Positions 12,472 to 23,375 of a DNA stretch of 64,000 nucleotides are shown here, piece after piece. The notes beneath the pieces are model-generated. The model ran no database searches, was not told the DNA's origin, and saw only the letters and a program-made list of their open reading frames with translations. The translations under genes were made by a program, and so were the position numbers. This DNA comes from Piliocolobus tephrosceles (taxonomy: Eukaryota > Chordata > Mammalia > Primates > Cercopithecidae). Each line of letters starts with the position of its first letter. The stretch's first letter is position 1. Location: positions 159,655,920 to 159,719,919 of the forward strand of contig NC_045438.1 in assembly GCF_002776525.5 (NCBI RefSeq). The letters are read 5' to 3'.

Positions 12472-12661
12472 CTATCCCACTAAAATGTTTTTATTATTAT
12501 TATACTTTATGTTCTAGGGTACACGTGCACAATGTGCAGGTTTGTTACATATATATACATGTGCCATGGTGGTGTGCTGCACCCATTAACTTGTCATTTA
12601 CATTAGGTATATCTCCTAATGTTATCCCTACCCCCTCCCCACACCCCTATCCCACTAAAAT
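12472..12661 (-). mobile_element. very short 5'-truncated L1 (L1PA/PB 3' UTR) with perfect target duplication
   Basis: The insert at 12487-12646 (160 bp) is the reverse complement of a primate L1 3' UTR end, with GGTACACGTGCACAATGTGC and CATTAGGTATATCTCCTAAT. It is flanked by a perfect 15-bp direct repeat, CTATCCCACTAAAAT, at 12472-12486 and 12647-12661. The A-rich 3' tail lies on the left as T-rich sequence, so the element is on the minus strand. No coding sequence remains. Confidence 0.93.
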
Positions 12662-12829
12662 TAAAGCAAGGTCATTGCAGCCTGGGGGCCAGAATAATGA
12701 GAGATTATTGACAAAGAAACTAGTTACAAAAATGCTGAGAAAATCCAAGCAATAAATAGAGAACTTGGAATAGCACGATCAGTAGGAATAAATTGGAGAA
12801 GTTGGGTTGGAAACACATTTGTGATTTAA

Positions 12830-13085
12830 CAGGATGAGGTGGTTAACAATTAAGGTATGGAGTTAAAGATGACCTCAAAGTGAATAGTTTGCAAGATTCA
12901 GGGAATCATGATGCCATTCACACATAGACAGAATCATTTTAGAAAGAAACGACATCTTTGAGGGAGAAGGTAATGGCTTTCATTCTGGACATCCTAATTT
13001 TGATGAATTCATGGAGCATTCAAGATGAGAAATCCAGTAGGCAGTTAAGAGGAATTTGGTCTAAAAATAATGTAGCTAATGTGGT
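12830..13085 (-). repeat. L2 fragment, antisense
   Basis: GGAGTTAAAGATGACCTCAA, ATTCTGGACATCCTAATTTT and AATCCAGTAGGCAGTTAAGA follow, in order, the reverse complement of the L2 ORF2/3' region. Diverged; boundaries approximate. Confidence 0.6.
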
Positions 13086-15179
13086 AACAGGCTGTTTTGA
13101 CTGAGTACCAGCCATAGGCAAGGAGTAATCATTGGAATAGTAAGAAATTACTAGATTTTATGGTAGATTAGATCAAGAGGAGGGATAAATAGCTCTTTGG
13201 CACAGTTGTACATCTTAGTGCCTATTTTGGGTCCTCAATAGAAATAGATTAGGACATACTGCACCTATGGACATGGTGCAATATTTAAAGGTAAGCCATG
13301 CTGTAAAGAAATTAACATAATATTCAGTATCTTTAAAAATATTAGTCAAAAGCTACATAAACCAAAATAGCAACGCTAACATTGTAAAAGTAAATTTAGT
13401 TAAATGAAGTTATTAATGACTCAAACTTACATCTCCCCACTTCTTAAATCCCACAAGATTCCTCTTGTATGTAAGCAACACTTTCTTCAAACCAAGAGCA
13501 TTTCAGGAGCCTTCTATCATATCCATCTGGCACCAGGGTAGCGACGTTATGGATCATTGAGACAGGTTGGCTAGAAAGGTAGATCACTTTTGTCAAGGAA
13601 GAAAATTTAAAGAGTCAAAGGATCATAACTCATCCTCTACAGTAAAAATGGCATTGTTGATGATTTAAGAACTTTGGATGGTGCTATTCAGCCCAGATAA
13701 TTATAAAGAATACCCCATTGTGGAACAGTATTCCATAGGTCTGTAAATTTGCTGTCACTTTTCCTATTTCAGCTCATCTTACACATCAAACAACTCACCC
13801 TGTCTGCAAAATGGAAGATATGCCATATAACAGTTATATCAAAAAAGATCTTTTATGTGAAATCACTTCATAAAGTGCTGTTCGAACCTAAGGTATTAGT
13901 AGTTATTTTAGCCTATCACATGAATAGTGCATCCAGACACCAAGATTTAGAGATTTAGAGTTGAGCTCCTTTTTTTTTGGCCAAGCTCTTGGGAATAGTA
14001 CCCTGGATTCTAAAATAGAAAAATGGCAGTACAGAATTATGATCACTGCTCTGGAGTTACTGGATTTAATTCTTGGTTCAAATAACAATGATAATAAAAC
14101 CAACTTCAAATTCAGCACTTTTTTCCATGCATTGTCAACTCCTTTCGAATTTCATCTTTGACCCTGAAGCACAGATTCAATTCTGTCTTCAGAATATTCA
14201 CATTTATTTCACCTTCCAAATTACCTCCTTTTTCCTTGGTCTCTGAGTTTCAGAGGTACCTGATGCATAATTTATGCCCTAGAGACAAAAATATTGGCTA
14301 CCAAGATGCATTAAACTAGTGGCCCAGCTGTGAGGATGAATTAAGAATGGACACCATTTTATTTCATTTTAATTTAGTTTTGTTTAATTCTAGTTTCAGT
14401 TTTGATGATATTTCACCAGTCTTTTCCATTTTTTTTTCTTTGATAACAACATAATTCAGGGAGAAAGTACAAATTTGCCACAGGTTGAACATTTAGTTTG
14501 TGTTCCTTAAAAAATAATGCTGTGCTTAGTTTATTGCTAGAAGACTTCTTGCTTGATATTTTGGTCTGTTTTGTTTTTAATGTTTTAAACAAAGAATCTT
14601 CTCGCCTTTACTTCCGAGTTTCTTCCAAAGATACATATGCATTTCTAGGACGAGGAAACAAAGAGTTGTAAGACATCTATCATCATAAAAAATTAATCAT
14701 TTGACTCATTCCCTGTCCTGCTTGTTTCAGTTAGTATTTGCAGCTTCCCAAGACCATATTGTTCTTCATCTGTATGTAAGAGCTCTGGTGTACCTAGAAT
14801 TTGTAAGGTGTCCAATAAAAATGAAGAAGGGTCTCTCTATTTACTTTTCAATGGTAAAAAAAAAATAAGAGAGAAGAGAATCAATTTGACATAACTCTCT
14901 CTTTTACTCTAATCTTATTCTCTGCCTTGTGTTAATTTCTAGCAAGGCCCTAAACAACTGAAAAATGAACGAGTTGATTGATCTTTAGCAATTGAATACA
15001 TTGTTCCCTAAATGGTTTCAATTACCCAGGTTAGCTCTGTTGAGGGTTGCACTCACTGTGATGTTCTAAAGAGACTATATGGTTTCTGAGAAGATAAAAT
15101 ATTCGGTAGCACTGAAACAGGTAGAATATAATCCTAGGTAATATTCTGGTGCTGTGTTGTGGATTTGCAATAAATCAAT
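13086..15179. other. single-copy stretch
   Basis: No gene or confident repeat. Frames at 13749-13958, 13903-14118 and 13961-14161 are short and overlap on opposite strands, without domain signatures. Confidence 0.5.
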
Positions 15180-15738
15180 TCAGACAAACTGGAACTACAT
15201 TTCCCAGAATTCCTTTATCTGGAGAGTTCTGGGTTGGGGGTGGAGCATAAGATAATTTGCACAAGATTTAAAAGGTAAAAGTGAAGTAGCAGCCATACTC
15301 TTTGCTTGCTGTAAAGGTCCACAAGGGCGCCAGGCTGTGCTTCAGACAGCACACGTGGTTGGCCCCGTGCCAGCCCAGCTGGTTGGCTAGGGTAGCAGCC
15401 AAGTGCAGCTCCTCAACTCCTTCCCACTCCCCTCCTTCAGCTTATCCCACCCATGACAGCAGCGGATTTAGCTCCATGAGGAAAGGCTCCAGTTACTCTA
15501 GCAAATGGATTCCATAATCAAAGATGGAGGCTAACAGGTGGTAAGAGGGGCTAATGGGTCCCATTTGGTCCTTGTGGGAACCAGCTCAGCCCCAGGAGTT
15601 CCACGTTGTTCGAACCCCTCTCTACTTCACATCCTGTTTTCTCCCAACTGCCTGCCCCGTGGACTTAAGGCTCCAGCACCAGATAGTGAAGAAGCAGCCC
15701 CACATTGACTGCTTCACGTATCTCCGTCCACCTTCACG
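15180..15738. repeat. unassigned ancient repeat, LTR-like
   Basis: It contains AACTACATTTCCCAGAATTCC and a GC-richer block with CATGACAGCAGCGGATTTAG and CATGAGGAAAGGCTCC. I associate these words with old mammalian LTRs but cannot assign a family. It directly abuts the MLT1-type LTR at 15739. Small open frames here have no domain signature. Confidence 0.35.
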
Positions 15739-16098
15739 TGTCTCAGTCTGCTTAGGCTGCTATAAAAAATAACAAAGACTGGGTAGCTTGAACAACACTT
15801 GCTTGTTCACAGTTGTGGAGGTTGAAATGTCCATGATCAGAGTTCCCGCATGGTCTGGTTCTCATGAGGACTCTTCCTGGCTTGCAGATTGGGGCCTTGC
15901 TGTATCCTCACGGGGCATAAAGAGAGCTCTTGTCTCTTCATTCCCTTGTAAAGGCTCCAGTTCCATCGTGAGTTCCACCCCTATGACCTCGTCCAAGCCC
16001 AGTTACCTCCCAAAGGACCCACCTCCAGATACCATCACACTGGAGATTAGGGTTTCAACATATGGATTTTGTGGACTGCAAACATTCAGTGTATAGCA
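15739..16098 (-). mobile_element. MLT1-type solo LTR, antisense
   Basis: Reverse-complement MaLR LTR of 360 bp. It starts TGTCTCAGTCTGCTTAGGC, contains TACCATCACACTGGAGATTA and ends ATTCAGTGTATAGCA. The 102-codon frame at 15788-16096 is antisense LTR sequence and not a gene. The sequence flanking the two ends shows no clear 5-bp duplication. Confidence 0.88.
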
Positions 16099-16239
16099 AC
16101 CAGCTCCCACTTCTAGTGGACCTGCTTTTCTGACTCAAGCTCTAAATACTGCACAGTGAAATTGCCTTCTTCATGACTGTTCTTATGTGCTGTTTACCTC
16201 ACTCTTTCCCATATCTCTGCCTCTCAGAATCTGATCTAA

Positions 16240-16520
16240 ACTTACAGGAAAATCTCAAAGCCTATCTTTTGCATGAAGCCTTCCCTGATATTTATGGTAA
16301 AAATTAACCACTTTCTCCTGCATGTCCCTAAGCACTTTACTTATATCTCTCTTCATGCACTTAATGCATCCTGCCTTGTATGGCAATTCTGTGTATCTCT
16401 GTCTCCCCTTGTAAATTTCTTGAGGGCAGAAATGATGTCTCACTCATCTTTGTATCCCCCAGAGCAACTATCACAGTGCCCCATGCAGAACTGGAGTTCA
16501 ATAAATGTCTGTTGACTTGA
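16240..16520 (+). repeat. L2 3' end
   Basis: Good match in order to L2: CATGAAGCCTTCCCTGAT, TTCTTGAGGGCAGAAATGAT, TTTGTATCCCCCAGAGC, then TTCAATAAATGTCTGTTGA. Frames on both strands in this region are shadows of the repeat. Confidence 0.8.
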
Positions 16521-16988
16521 AGCCTGGTGCAGCTTGCTTTATCCTCTGGCACTGCTTGGGTTGTCACCATGACTGTATCTAAAGGACAACTTTACCCTTC
16601 TGGGCTCCTTGCTCTTGTTTTATCTATTTTTATGACGTGTTTATACATAGTCCCTGCTTTATGCCAGAAGCCAAGCACTTTGGTGATACATTTTCAGTCA
16701 GGTTAAGTGTTTGGCATTTTTTTTCAAGTGGAAAGGCCCTCACCGGATGTATTAAGAGTTTTCTTTTGAAACCTTGTGGTGAAAATAAATGGAGCAAATA
16801 CTTGCATACAATAAGGAACTGCATAGTTAATGTAGCAAAGTATCCTGCACACAGCAAGCTTGGAGGAAACATGGATTGAATGATGGATGAAATAAACTGA
16901 TGAGTTTACTAATGAATGAAAAGCTTAACCAAGGGACAAAGCCATCAGGTATATGTATAGTACTGCCATTTTTAATGACATGATTTGA
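16521..16988. other. single-copy sequence
   Basis: No recognised feature. Open frames on both strands (16630-16872 and 16637-16879) overlap each other without any domain signature. Confidence 0.5.
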
Positions 16989-17081
16989 GACTCTTCCAAA
17001 GAAACATAGATAACTACCTACCTTGACTCTTCCAAAGAAACATAGATAATTATCTACCTTGTAGATAACTACCTACCTACC
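16989..17081 (+). repeat. 36-bp tandem duplication plus partial third copy
   Basis: Copy one is 16989-17024 and copy two is 17025-17060. They differ at two C/T positions. A partial third copy, GTAGATAACTACCTACCTAC, follows at 17061-17080. Not part of a known repeat. Confidence 0.9.
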
Positions 17082-17144
17082 AACAGGCAGGGGATTTCTC
17101 TCCTCCAAATTGCAGTGGTTCATCATTCTTGCTTAGCGTTTGCT

Positions 17145-17177
17145 ATAAGCTATAGTTTATAATGAACTATAACTTAT
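17145..17177. repeat. short inverted repeat
   Basis: Arms of 13 bp (ATAAGCTATAGTT and AACTATAACTTAT) with one mismatch, separated by 7 bp. Confidence 0.7.
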
Positions 17178-17915
17178 GGTTTATACTAGACAGGTCTTAT
17201 TTACATTTCAAAAAATGGGGAACCACAGAACAATTCACGGAGCAAAGTGTCAAAGGAAAGGAACTATTGTCAGAATAGATCTACATCTATTTTTTTTTTT
17301 TTTTTTTTGTCTAACATCTATGAAAGAAAGGGTGAACAGTAACGAATTAAATATTTTTCTAATATTGCTAACTAAATGAGAATTTTATAAAATTCTCTCA
17401 ACTCCCATCTTGTATGTGAGATTCTACAAGTTGCTATATATTGCACTAGAAAATAGGTACAGCTTTGTCTTGGAAGTTTTATGTTTCAAAACATTTTCCC
17501 CTCAAAGAAAGCTGTATTTCCAAGTCCTGAGGTGCCAAGTAAAAATTGAATATAAAGTAAAAGTAATTATCTAGTATCTCACTTAGTAAATCATCAGGAT
17601 AAAACTTCTTTAGGAAAAAGCTAGCTCTTTTTGTTTGTGAGGAAAAAAGAAATAAAAGAGACTCTGGGAAATTTTTCAAGTGATTTTTAAAAGCAAAACT
17701 TTTACTCTAATCATTTTATTGTAGATAAATCTAAGAAAATAATAGTTTAGCTTAAGGTAAAAGTTTCCTGGCTTAATTTGTGTCCACTTCTATGCACAAC
17801 CTATCATCTTACCTTTCACAGTGGTTGCACTTTACGTATCTTAAGCTTATGCTGGTCAGTATAGGTATCTTCACAAAATTGCTTTGGTAACCCAGGAACT
17901 GCAGTATTTCTGTTG
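17178..17915. other. single-copy sequence with a T19 run
   Basis: A run of 19 T lies at 17290-17308. Nothing else recognised. Confidence 0.55.
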
Positions 17916-17970
17916 CCTCATCTAACAATTTATCCAACTAACCTCATTATCTAACAATTTATCCAACCAA
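17916..17970 (+). repeat. 26/29-bp tandem duplication
   Basis: CCTCATCTAACAATTTATCC (start of copy one, 17916-17941) is repeated at 17942-17970 with a 3-bp insertion after CCTCAT and one late substitution. Confidence 0.85.
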
Positions 17971-18166
17971 TCAAAACTCAAGAGGGTCAGAGAAGATTCT
18001 GCAAGTCATTCATCCAACAAACCTTCACTGAGCAGTAATGAAACATAGGCTCTGGATTTCAATTTAGGACCAAGGACAGATGCACCCAGATGAGTACAAC
18101 ACTTGTCACAGGTGCAACCATGGAACTTCTCCACAGACACCAAGAGGTCAAGAAAGACAATGCAGA

Positions 18167-18493
18167 AAAGGTGATTCCTTTTTTTTTTTTTTTTTTTTTT
18201 TTTGAGGCAGCCTGCTCTGTCACCCAGGCTGGAGTGCAGTGGCACGATCCCGGCTCAGTGCAACCTCCGTCTCCCAGGTTCAAGCAATTCTTCTGCCTCA
18301 GCCTCCTGAGTAGCTGGGACTACAGACATGCACTACTACACCTGGCTCATTTTTGTATTTTTAGCAGAGACGGGGTTTCTCCATATTGGCCAGGCTGGTC
18401 TTGAACTCCTGACCTCGTGATCTGCCCGCCTCAGCCTCCCAAAGTGGTGGGATTACAGGCGTGAGCCACTGCATCCGGACAAGGGTGATTTCT
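18167..18493 (-). mobile_element. AluS/Y-type Alu with target duplication
   Basis: Full-length antisense Alu (18180-18480). The poly-T tail is on the left, and GGCTGGAGTGCAGTGGCACG, GACCTCGTGATCTGCCCGCC and GGGATTACAGGCGTGAGCCA are present. Flanking direct repeats AAAGGTGATTCCT (18167-18179) and AAGGGTGATTTCT (18481-18493) match at 11 of 13 positions. The open frames crossing it are Alu shadows. Confidence 0.96.
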
Positions 18494-18673
18494 AAATTAC
18501 ATCTTGAAATATTATCAGTGTTCATTAGGCAGAAAAAGGGTCTAGATACGACAAAGGCATCTCATGCAAAGAAAGCAGACGGAGCAAAGCATGAGGTATG
18601 GAAGGCTTTGGTGTAATCAGAAAAACATCTGGTGTGGCCGATGCTTGTCAGGGAGAAGGAAGAAAGTAAGGGA

Positions 18674-19076
18674 TGCATTATGGGTTGAACTGTGCCTCCC
18701 CTAAATTTGCATGTTGAAGTCCTAACCCCATCTCTCAAAATGTTACCATATTTCAAAATTAGAGTCTTTAAAGAGGTAATTAAGGTAAAACAAGACTGTT
18801 AGATTGAGCAGTAATTCAATCGTACTGCTACCTTAGGAGAAGAAGAAACTGGGACACACAGAAATACCAGGGATGTGTGTGCACAGGAAAGACCCAGTGA
18901 GGACAAAGAGAGAATGTGGTATTTACAAAACAAGGAGACAGGCTGTAGGAGAAACCAACCCTACCAGCACCATGGTCTTGCACTTCCAGTCTCCAGAACT
19001 GTAAGGAAGTAAATTTCTATTGTTTAAGCCACCCAGTCAGTAATGTTTTGTTATGGAAGCTCTAGCAAGTAGTACA
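18674..19076 (+). mobile_element. MLT1-like solo LTR
   Basis: It starts TGCATTATGGGTTGAACTGT and ends CTAGCAAGTAGTACA. Near the 3' end it has CAGTCTCCAGAACTGTAAGG and TTGTTTAAGCCACCCAGTC, as in MaLR LTRs. The upstream part (AGTCTTTAAAGAGGTAATTA) fits the group with a GTCTTTGCAGATG-like segment. Which MLT subfamily it is cannot be settled by eye. Confidence 0.78.
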
Positions 19077-19439
19077 AGATGAAAGAGATGAGGGAGGCAG
19101 GGGTCTTCATGGGAGAACATGTACGCCCTGAGAAGCTCACACATCCTGCAGTCTATGCAAATCCTTAAACAGTTAGACACAGGAAATTAGCAACACATTA
19201 ATAATATGTTATACTTCATAAAAGTATCACTCTGACAACTGTGTACAAGGTAGAAGACACCAGCTGACTATAGGAGGAAAAACTAACTGTTAAATCAAGC
19301 AGCAATGAGAGGCTAACAGAGGCAGGCATGGAGGGGAGAAGAGGTGTGATGTGTGAGATGTTTCAGAGGCACACTCAGCTGAAGCTGGACCCAGAGATGA
19401 TGTCATGTTGTACAAATGAGAACGACAACCCAGATGTGC
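19077..19439. other. single-copy sequence
   Basis: No recognised repeat or gene. Confidence 0.5.
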
Positions 19440-19502
19440 TTCCCTGCTGGGACCTATGATACAGGAACTCAATAAGCATGTATTTATCGAATGAATGAAG
19501 AC
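19440..19502 (+). repeat. possible L2 3' terminus
   Basis: CAATAAGCATGTATTTATCGA followed by ATGAATGAAG resembles the final bases of L2. Short. Confidence 0.4.
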
Positions 19503-20154
19503 AAGCCAACTACCCGCTTTCATTAGATGGACATCTGAGAATAAACCATACTACCCCAAACATAATAACATCCATTCTGCTACCCCATGTCAATTACACT
19601 TTGCCATATACTAAATGTGCAGAGAGTTGAGTATTGACTATAAAAACATAGATACAATATTCATCCATTCTCATATGATTATACACTATCTGTTTTTCTA
19701 TAACATGTGTTGATTGATTACTCAGTGGATATACAATTATGTGCTAGCTTGGTTCAGGAGTGGTGTTATAAAGTAACATAGACTAGATTTGTGCTCTAAA
19801 AAAATATTTTAAAAAATTCAGAGACCAGAAAACATGTGTTCTCTGAATGTATGTAGCAAAACAAATGTATTTCAAAATGTCAGAGGAGAGGTGCTGCTGG
19901 TATGGCCCTGAGATATCTTATTCTAAAGGGTCATGTAGAAAAATTTCTGTGTGAAGAAAGAGTGAAGAAAAAGTTTAATCAAAAGTTTAATCAGTAGGAA
20001 CTTAATGAGCACTGAGGGATGGGTAGAGTTAGAAGGTTTGTCTTCTTCAAGATTTTTGCAAAAGCACACAAGAAAAGTAAGAAAATAGTAATACAGAATG
20101 CCGATCTGGCTGGTGTGAAAAGAAGTCCAGATATCATCTAGGTTACCCATTTTA
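19503..20154. other. single-copy sequence
   Basis: No recognised feature. The minus-strand frame at 19923-20150 has no support. Confidence 0.5.
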
Positions 20155-20482
20155 GTTTAGAGCAGGGGTTGGCAAACTGTGGTCCATGGGTCAGATCCAA
20201 TCCACTCCCTGTTTTTGTATTGTCCATGAGTAACGAATGGTTGAAAAACATCAAAAGGAAAAAAAAAAAAATCTCAATATGCAAAAAGTATATGGAATCC
20301 AGTATTTGCTAGCCATAAATAAAGTTTTATGGGAATACAGTCATGGTCATTATGTTTCCATATTGTCTGTGGCTGCAAGGGCAGAACTGAGTAATTGTGA
20401 CAGAGACTGTATGGCCCACAGAGCCAAAAAGATTTACTATCTGGGACTTCACAGAAAAAGTTTTCTGACCTGTGGCTTAGAG
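20155..20482. mobile_element. hAT-type non-autonomous DNA transposon with 8-bp target duplication
   Basis: The element is 20163-20474 (312 bp). Its ends are CAGGGGTTGGCAAACT and AGTTTTCTGACCTGTG, which are imperfect terminal inverted repeats. Flanks are GTTTAGAG (20155-20162) and GCTTAGAG (20475-20482), an 8-bp hAT-length duplication with one mismatch. Interior words AAATAAAGTTTTATGGGAAT and GACAGAGACTGTATGGCCCA belong to a common mammalian MER family whose exact name I cannot fix. No transposase is encoded. Confidence 0.88.
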
Positions 20483-21613
20483 TAGAGATGAAAAGGCCAA
20501 AGACCTAGACTGTTATTGTCTTTTTCTGAACACCACAGTGATACAGAGGCAAGCTTTCTGCACACAGGACCATGTAAGTGTTTGTTAAATTAGCATCTTC
20601 TAATGTGTACTCCATGGAAATTAAGTTCAAGGAATATTAAAAGTCGTCACCTGGCAGAAAGAGGTTCAAAACAGCCTAAGCAAATGATAACTTTGAGAGA
20701 TGATGAATGATATTTCAAGGCATTAATATGCCAATATGTTATGGGTCTATAAACATTTCTCAAACACCCTGGTATTTTTTTCTGCCCCATCTAACTCTCT
20801 AATGTGGGACACTGAATGGGACTATCATGTGATAGAACTGGCAAGTGCCACATCAATTTGGTGAAGAGTGTGATGATCAATAACGTTTATTCAATACTGA
20901 ATTATTTGAAAATTTAACTACAAAGGCATGCAATATGTGATATTCTATTGATAATTCATAATCTCAAAAGTTGCATTCTGATATTAAAGTTGCCAACACA
21001 TACCATCTACTTCTTGGTGACCTGTAAGAATTAAATTCTTGGCAAGGAAACATAGCTTCTGAAGGCAGGGAAAGTCTACTGGCATGAGTGCCACTGTTTA
21101 AAAAGAACAAAGAGGGTTTAATGTAGTAGAAAGCCAAGGTAGCCAGGTTATCAACCAGCACAGATTTCACTCAGAGCCTCTAATCAGCTGGACCACTTGG
21201 AAGAACACACAGCCTGCAAGGGATAATCACTGTTTGGAAGGTATGTTATGCAAAATATGTTCTCTTTGTGTGAATACCACAAGGCACTGAATTGGCTCCT
21301 AGTAGGAACAACCATGGAGGCTGATAGAATTATCTCACCAATTTTTACTGTTTGGGAATATTCCTAAAATTTTAACTTCATTTCTTGATTTTCATATCCC
21401 TGGAGAGAAGTGCTAACAAATCGGGAATGGGATAATAAAATACACTGCCAAAAGTAAGAAGAGAACGTCTATCAATTTGTTGAATGGCATACTGAAGTAT
21501 TTGGTGTTTTTCATTTTGCTACATACTTTACCCAACAGTTGCAGTTTGCCTTCCTAAAGAAAATTCATATGCCCAGAAGGCACCAACCTCAACCTTTCTG
21601 TGAATGGTGGATT
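20483..21613. other. single-copy sequence
   Basis: No recognised feature. Confidence 0.5.
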
Positions 21614-21923
21614 AAAGAGTACAAAAACAGGCCAGGCGCCATGGCCCAAGCCTGTAATCCCAGCATTTTGGGAGGCCGAGGCAGGTGGATCACCTGAGGT
21701 CAGGAATTAAGAGACCAGCCTGGCCAACATAGTGAAACTCCATCTCTACTGAAAATACAAAAAATAGCTGGGCATAGTGGCAGGCACCTGTAATCCCAGC
21801 TACTTGGGAGGCTGAGGCAGGAGAAGCGCTTCAACCCAAGAGCTGAGATGGCACCATTGCACTCCAGCCTGGGCAACAAGAGCGAAACTCCATCTCAAAA
21901 AAAGAAAAAAAGAATACACAAAC
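21614..21923 (+). mobile_element. AluS-type Alu with internal deletion
   Basis: Alu at 21630-21908: GGCCAGGCGCCATGG, GGATCACCTGAGGTCAGGAA and GCACTCCAGCCTGGGCAACA. Part of the right arm is missing: CTTCAACCCAAG runs straight into AGCTGAGATGG, dropping about 20 bp of the usual sequence. Direct repeats AAAGAGTACAAAAAC (21614-21628) and AAAGAATACACAAAC (21909-21923) match at 13 of 15. Confidence 0.95.
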
Positions 21924-21956
21924 CTACTTTCTGCCCAGTTGTCTGAGTATTATGTG

Positions 21957-21979
21957 TCATCATCATCATCATCATCATG
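21957..21979. repeat. (CAT)n microsatellite
   Basis: About seven uninterrupted CAT units. Confidence 0.92.
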
Positions 21980-22009
21980 AGAAATTTCTATTCAGGAAAG
22001 CCTTAATTT

Positions 22010-22311
22010 AAATTACCACAAAGACCAGGCATCGTGGCTCACATCTGTAATCCCAGCAGTTTGGGAGGTTAAGACAGGAGGATCATTTGAGGACAGGAAT
22101 TCTAGACCATCTTGGCCAACATAGAAAGACCCCATATCTACAAAAATTACAAAAATAAGATGGGCATGATGGTGCACACCTGTAATCCCAGCTACTTGGG
22201 AAGATTGCTTGAGCCCAGGAGGTTGAGGGTGCAGTGAGCCATGATCATGCCACCACACTCCAGCCTAGGTAACATGAGACCCCATCTCTAAACAAATAAA
22301 TTACCATGAAG
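22010..22311 (+). mobile_element. AluJ with target duplication
   Basis: Old Alu at 22023-22297. AGGATCATTTGAGGACAGG, GACCCCATATCTACAAAAAT and GATTGCTTGAGCCCAGGAGG carry AluJ-type bases. The right arm lacks the usual AGGCTGAGGCAGGAG segment. Direct repeats AAATTACCACAAAG (22010-22023) and AAATTACCATGAAG (22298-22311) match at 12 of 14. The open frame opposite it is a shadow. Confidence 0.93.
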
Positions 22312-22555
22312 TCATAACCCTTAGTGATCTGTCCAGTAATTTCTGATGTTTATATATGTTAACTAACTTTCTAAAATATGGCAAAAGTTACTAAAAATGT
22401 GTCACCATAGCTGCTATCATTTTTTTTTAATATTAAATCCAAAGACTGTTTGCTAAGATCCTGAACAATAATGAACTTCAGGAAATTCTAGAAGAAAACA
22501 GAAGGTGACACAAGTAGATTGGTCTTCATGCATCCTCATGGCCGCCTTCTGGCAT
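22312..22555. other. single-copy sequence
   Basis: Nothing recognised. Confidence 0.5.
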
Positions 22556-22601
22556 GAACACTGATTTTTATTTGGCACGAACACTGATTTTTATTTGGCA
22601 C
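22556..22601 (+). repeat. perfect 23-bp tandem duplication
   Basis: The 23-bp unit at 22556-22578, starting GAACACTGATTTTTATTTGG, is repeated exactly at 22579-22601. The perfect identity points to a recent event. Confidence 0.95.
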
Positions 22602-23123
22602 CTAACTGACTATCAGTTCATAGGACCTGAATGTGACCCATGGGTGAACTAATCACTATGTTGCATTTTCCCTGGCCACAAATCAAGGTGGTTTGTAACT
22701 TAAGCTGTTCAAATCAGAGTGACTCTCAAGGGATGCTGCCAGAAAAGTTACTTGCTTGTTGCAGACTTAAATGTCGCTGACACTGACACTCGTGCTGCTG
22801 TATTCATCCTGCCACTATGAAGACACTGTCTAGACTAAAGCCAGGCTAGGGGACAGATGAAGCTGTGAGGTGGAGGAATATTGAGTACTGATGACATCAT
22901 TTGAGGTCCTAGACCAGATTATGGTTAAATCTAGTCCTATCACATACTTTTGAGTAATACTTCATTTTTATTAAGCCACTTTAGGTAAATTACAAGGAAG
23001 TGTTTTAGTTGTTAAAGTAACCAAATAATAATAATAATAATAATAATAAGCGTCAGAGCCATGCTGATAGATCAGCTCGAATGAATCTGGTGTTTCATTA
23101 GGAGAAGGAAACAAAGAGACAAC
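22602..23123. other. single-copy sequence with (AAT)n
   Basis: It contains an (AAT)n microsatellite of about nine units at 23024-23050. No gene. Confidence 0.6.
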
Positions 23124-23338
23124 TGAGTCCAGAGTTTCTTCCTTCCGGTGGGTTCTTGGTCTTGCTGACTTCAAGAATGAAGCCATGGCCCTTCACAGTG
23201 AGTGCTACAGCTCTTATAGGTGGCACGGCCCCAAAGAGTGAGGAGCAGCAAGATTTATCGTGAAGAGCAAAAGAACAAAGCTTCCACAGAATGGAAGGGG
23301 GCCTGAGCAGGTTGCCCCTGCTGGCTGGGGTGGCCAGT

Positions 23339-23345
23339 TTTTATT
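23339..23345 (-). promoter_or_regulatory. TATA-like box of the LTR12
   Basis: On the minus strand the sequence reads AATAAAA in the context GGGAATAAAAACTGG, where ERV9 LTRs carry their TATA element. Transcription would start some 25-30 bp downstream, near 23310, and run toward lower coordinates. Activity here is inferred, not shown. Confidence 0.6.
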
Positions 23346-23375
23346 CCCTTATTTGTCCCTGCCCATGTCCTGCTG

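Noticed and set aside
15180..15738. Possible first exon with CpG-like GC-rich block
   Set aside because: The GC enrichment is modest, CpGs are few, and the words resemble an old LTR-type repeat.
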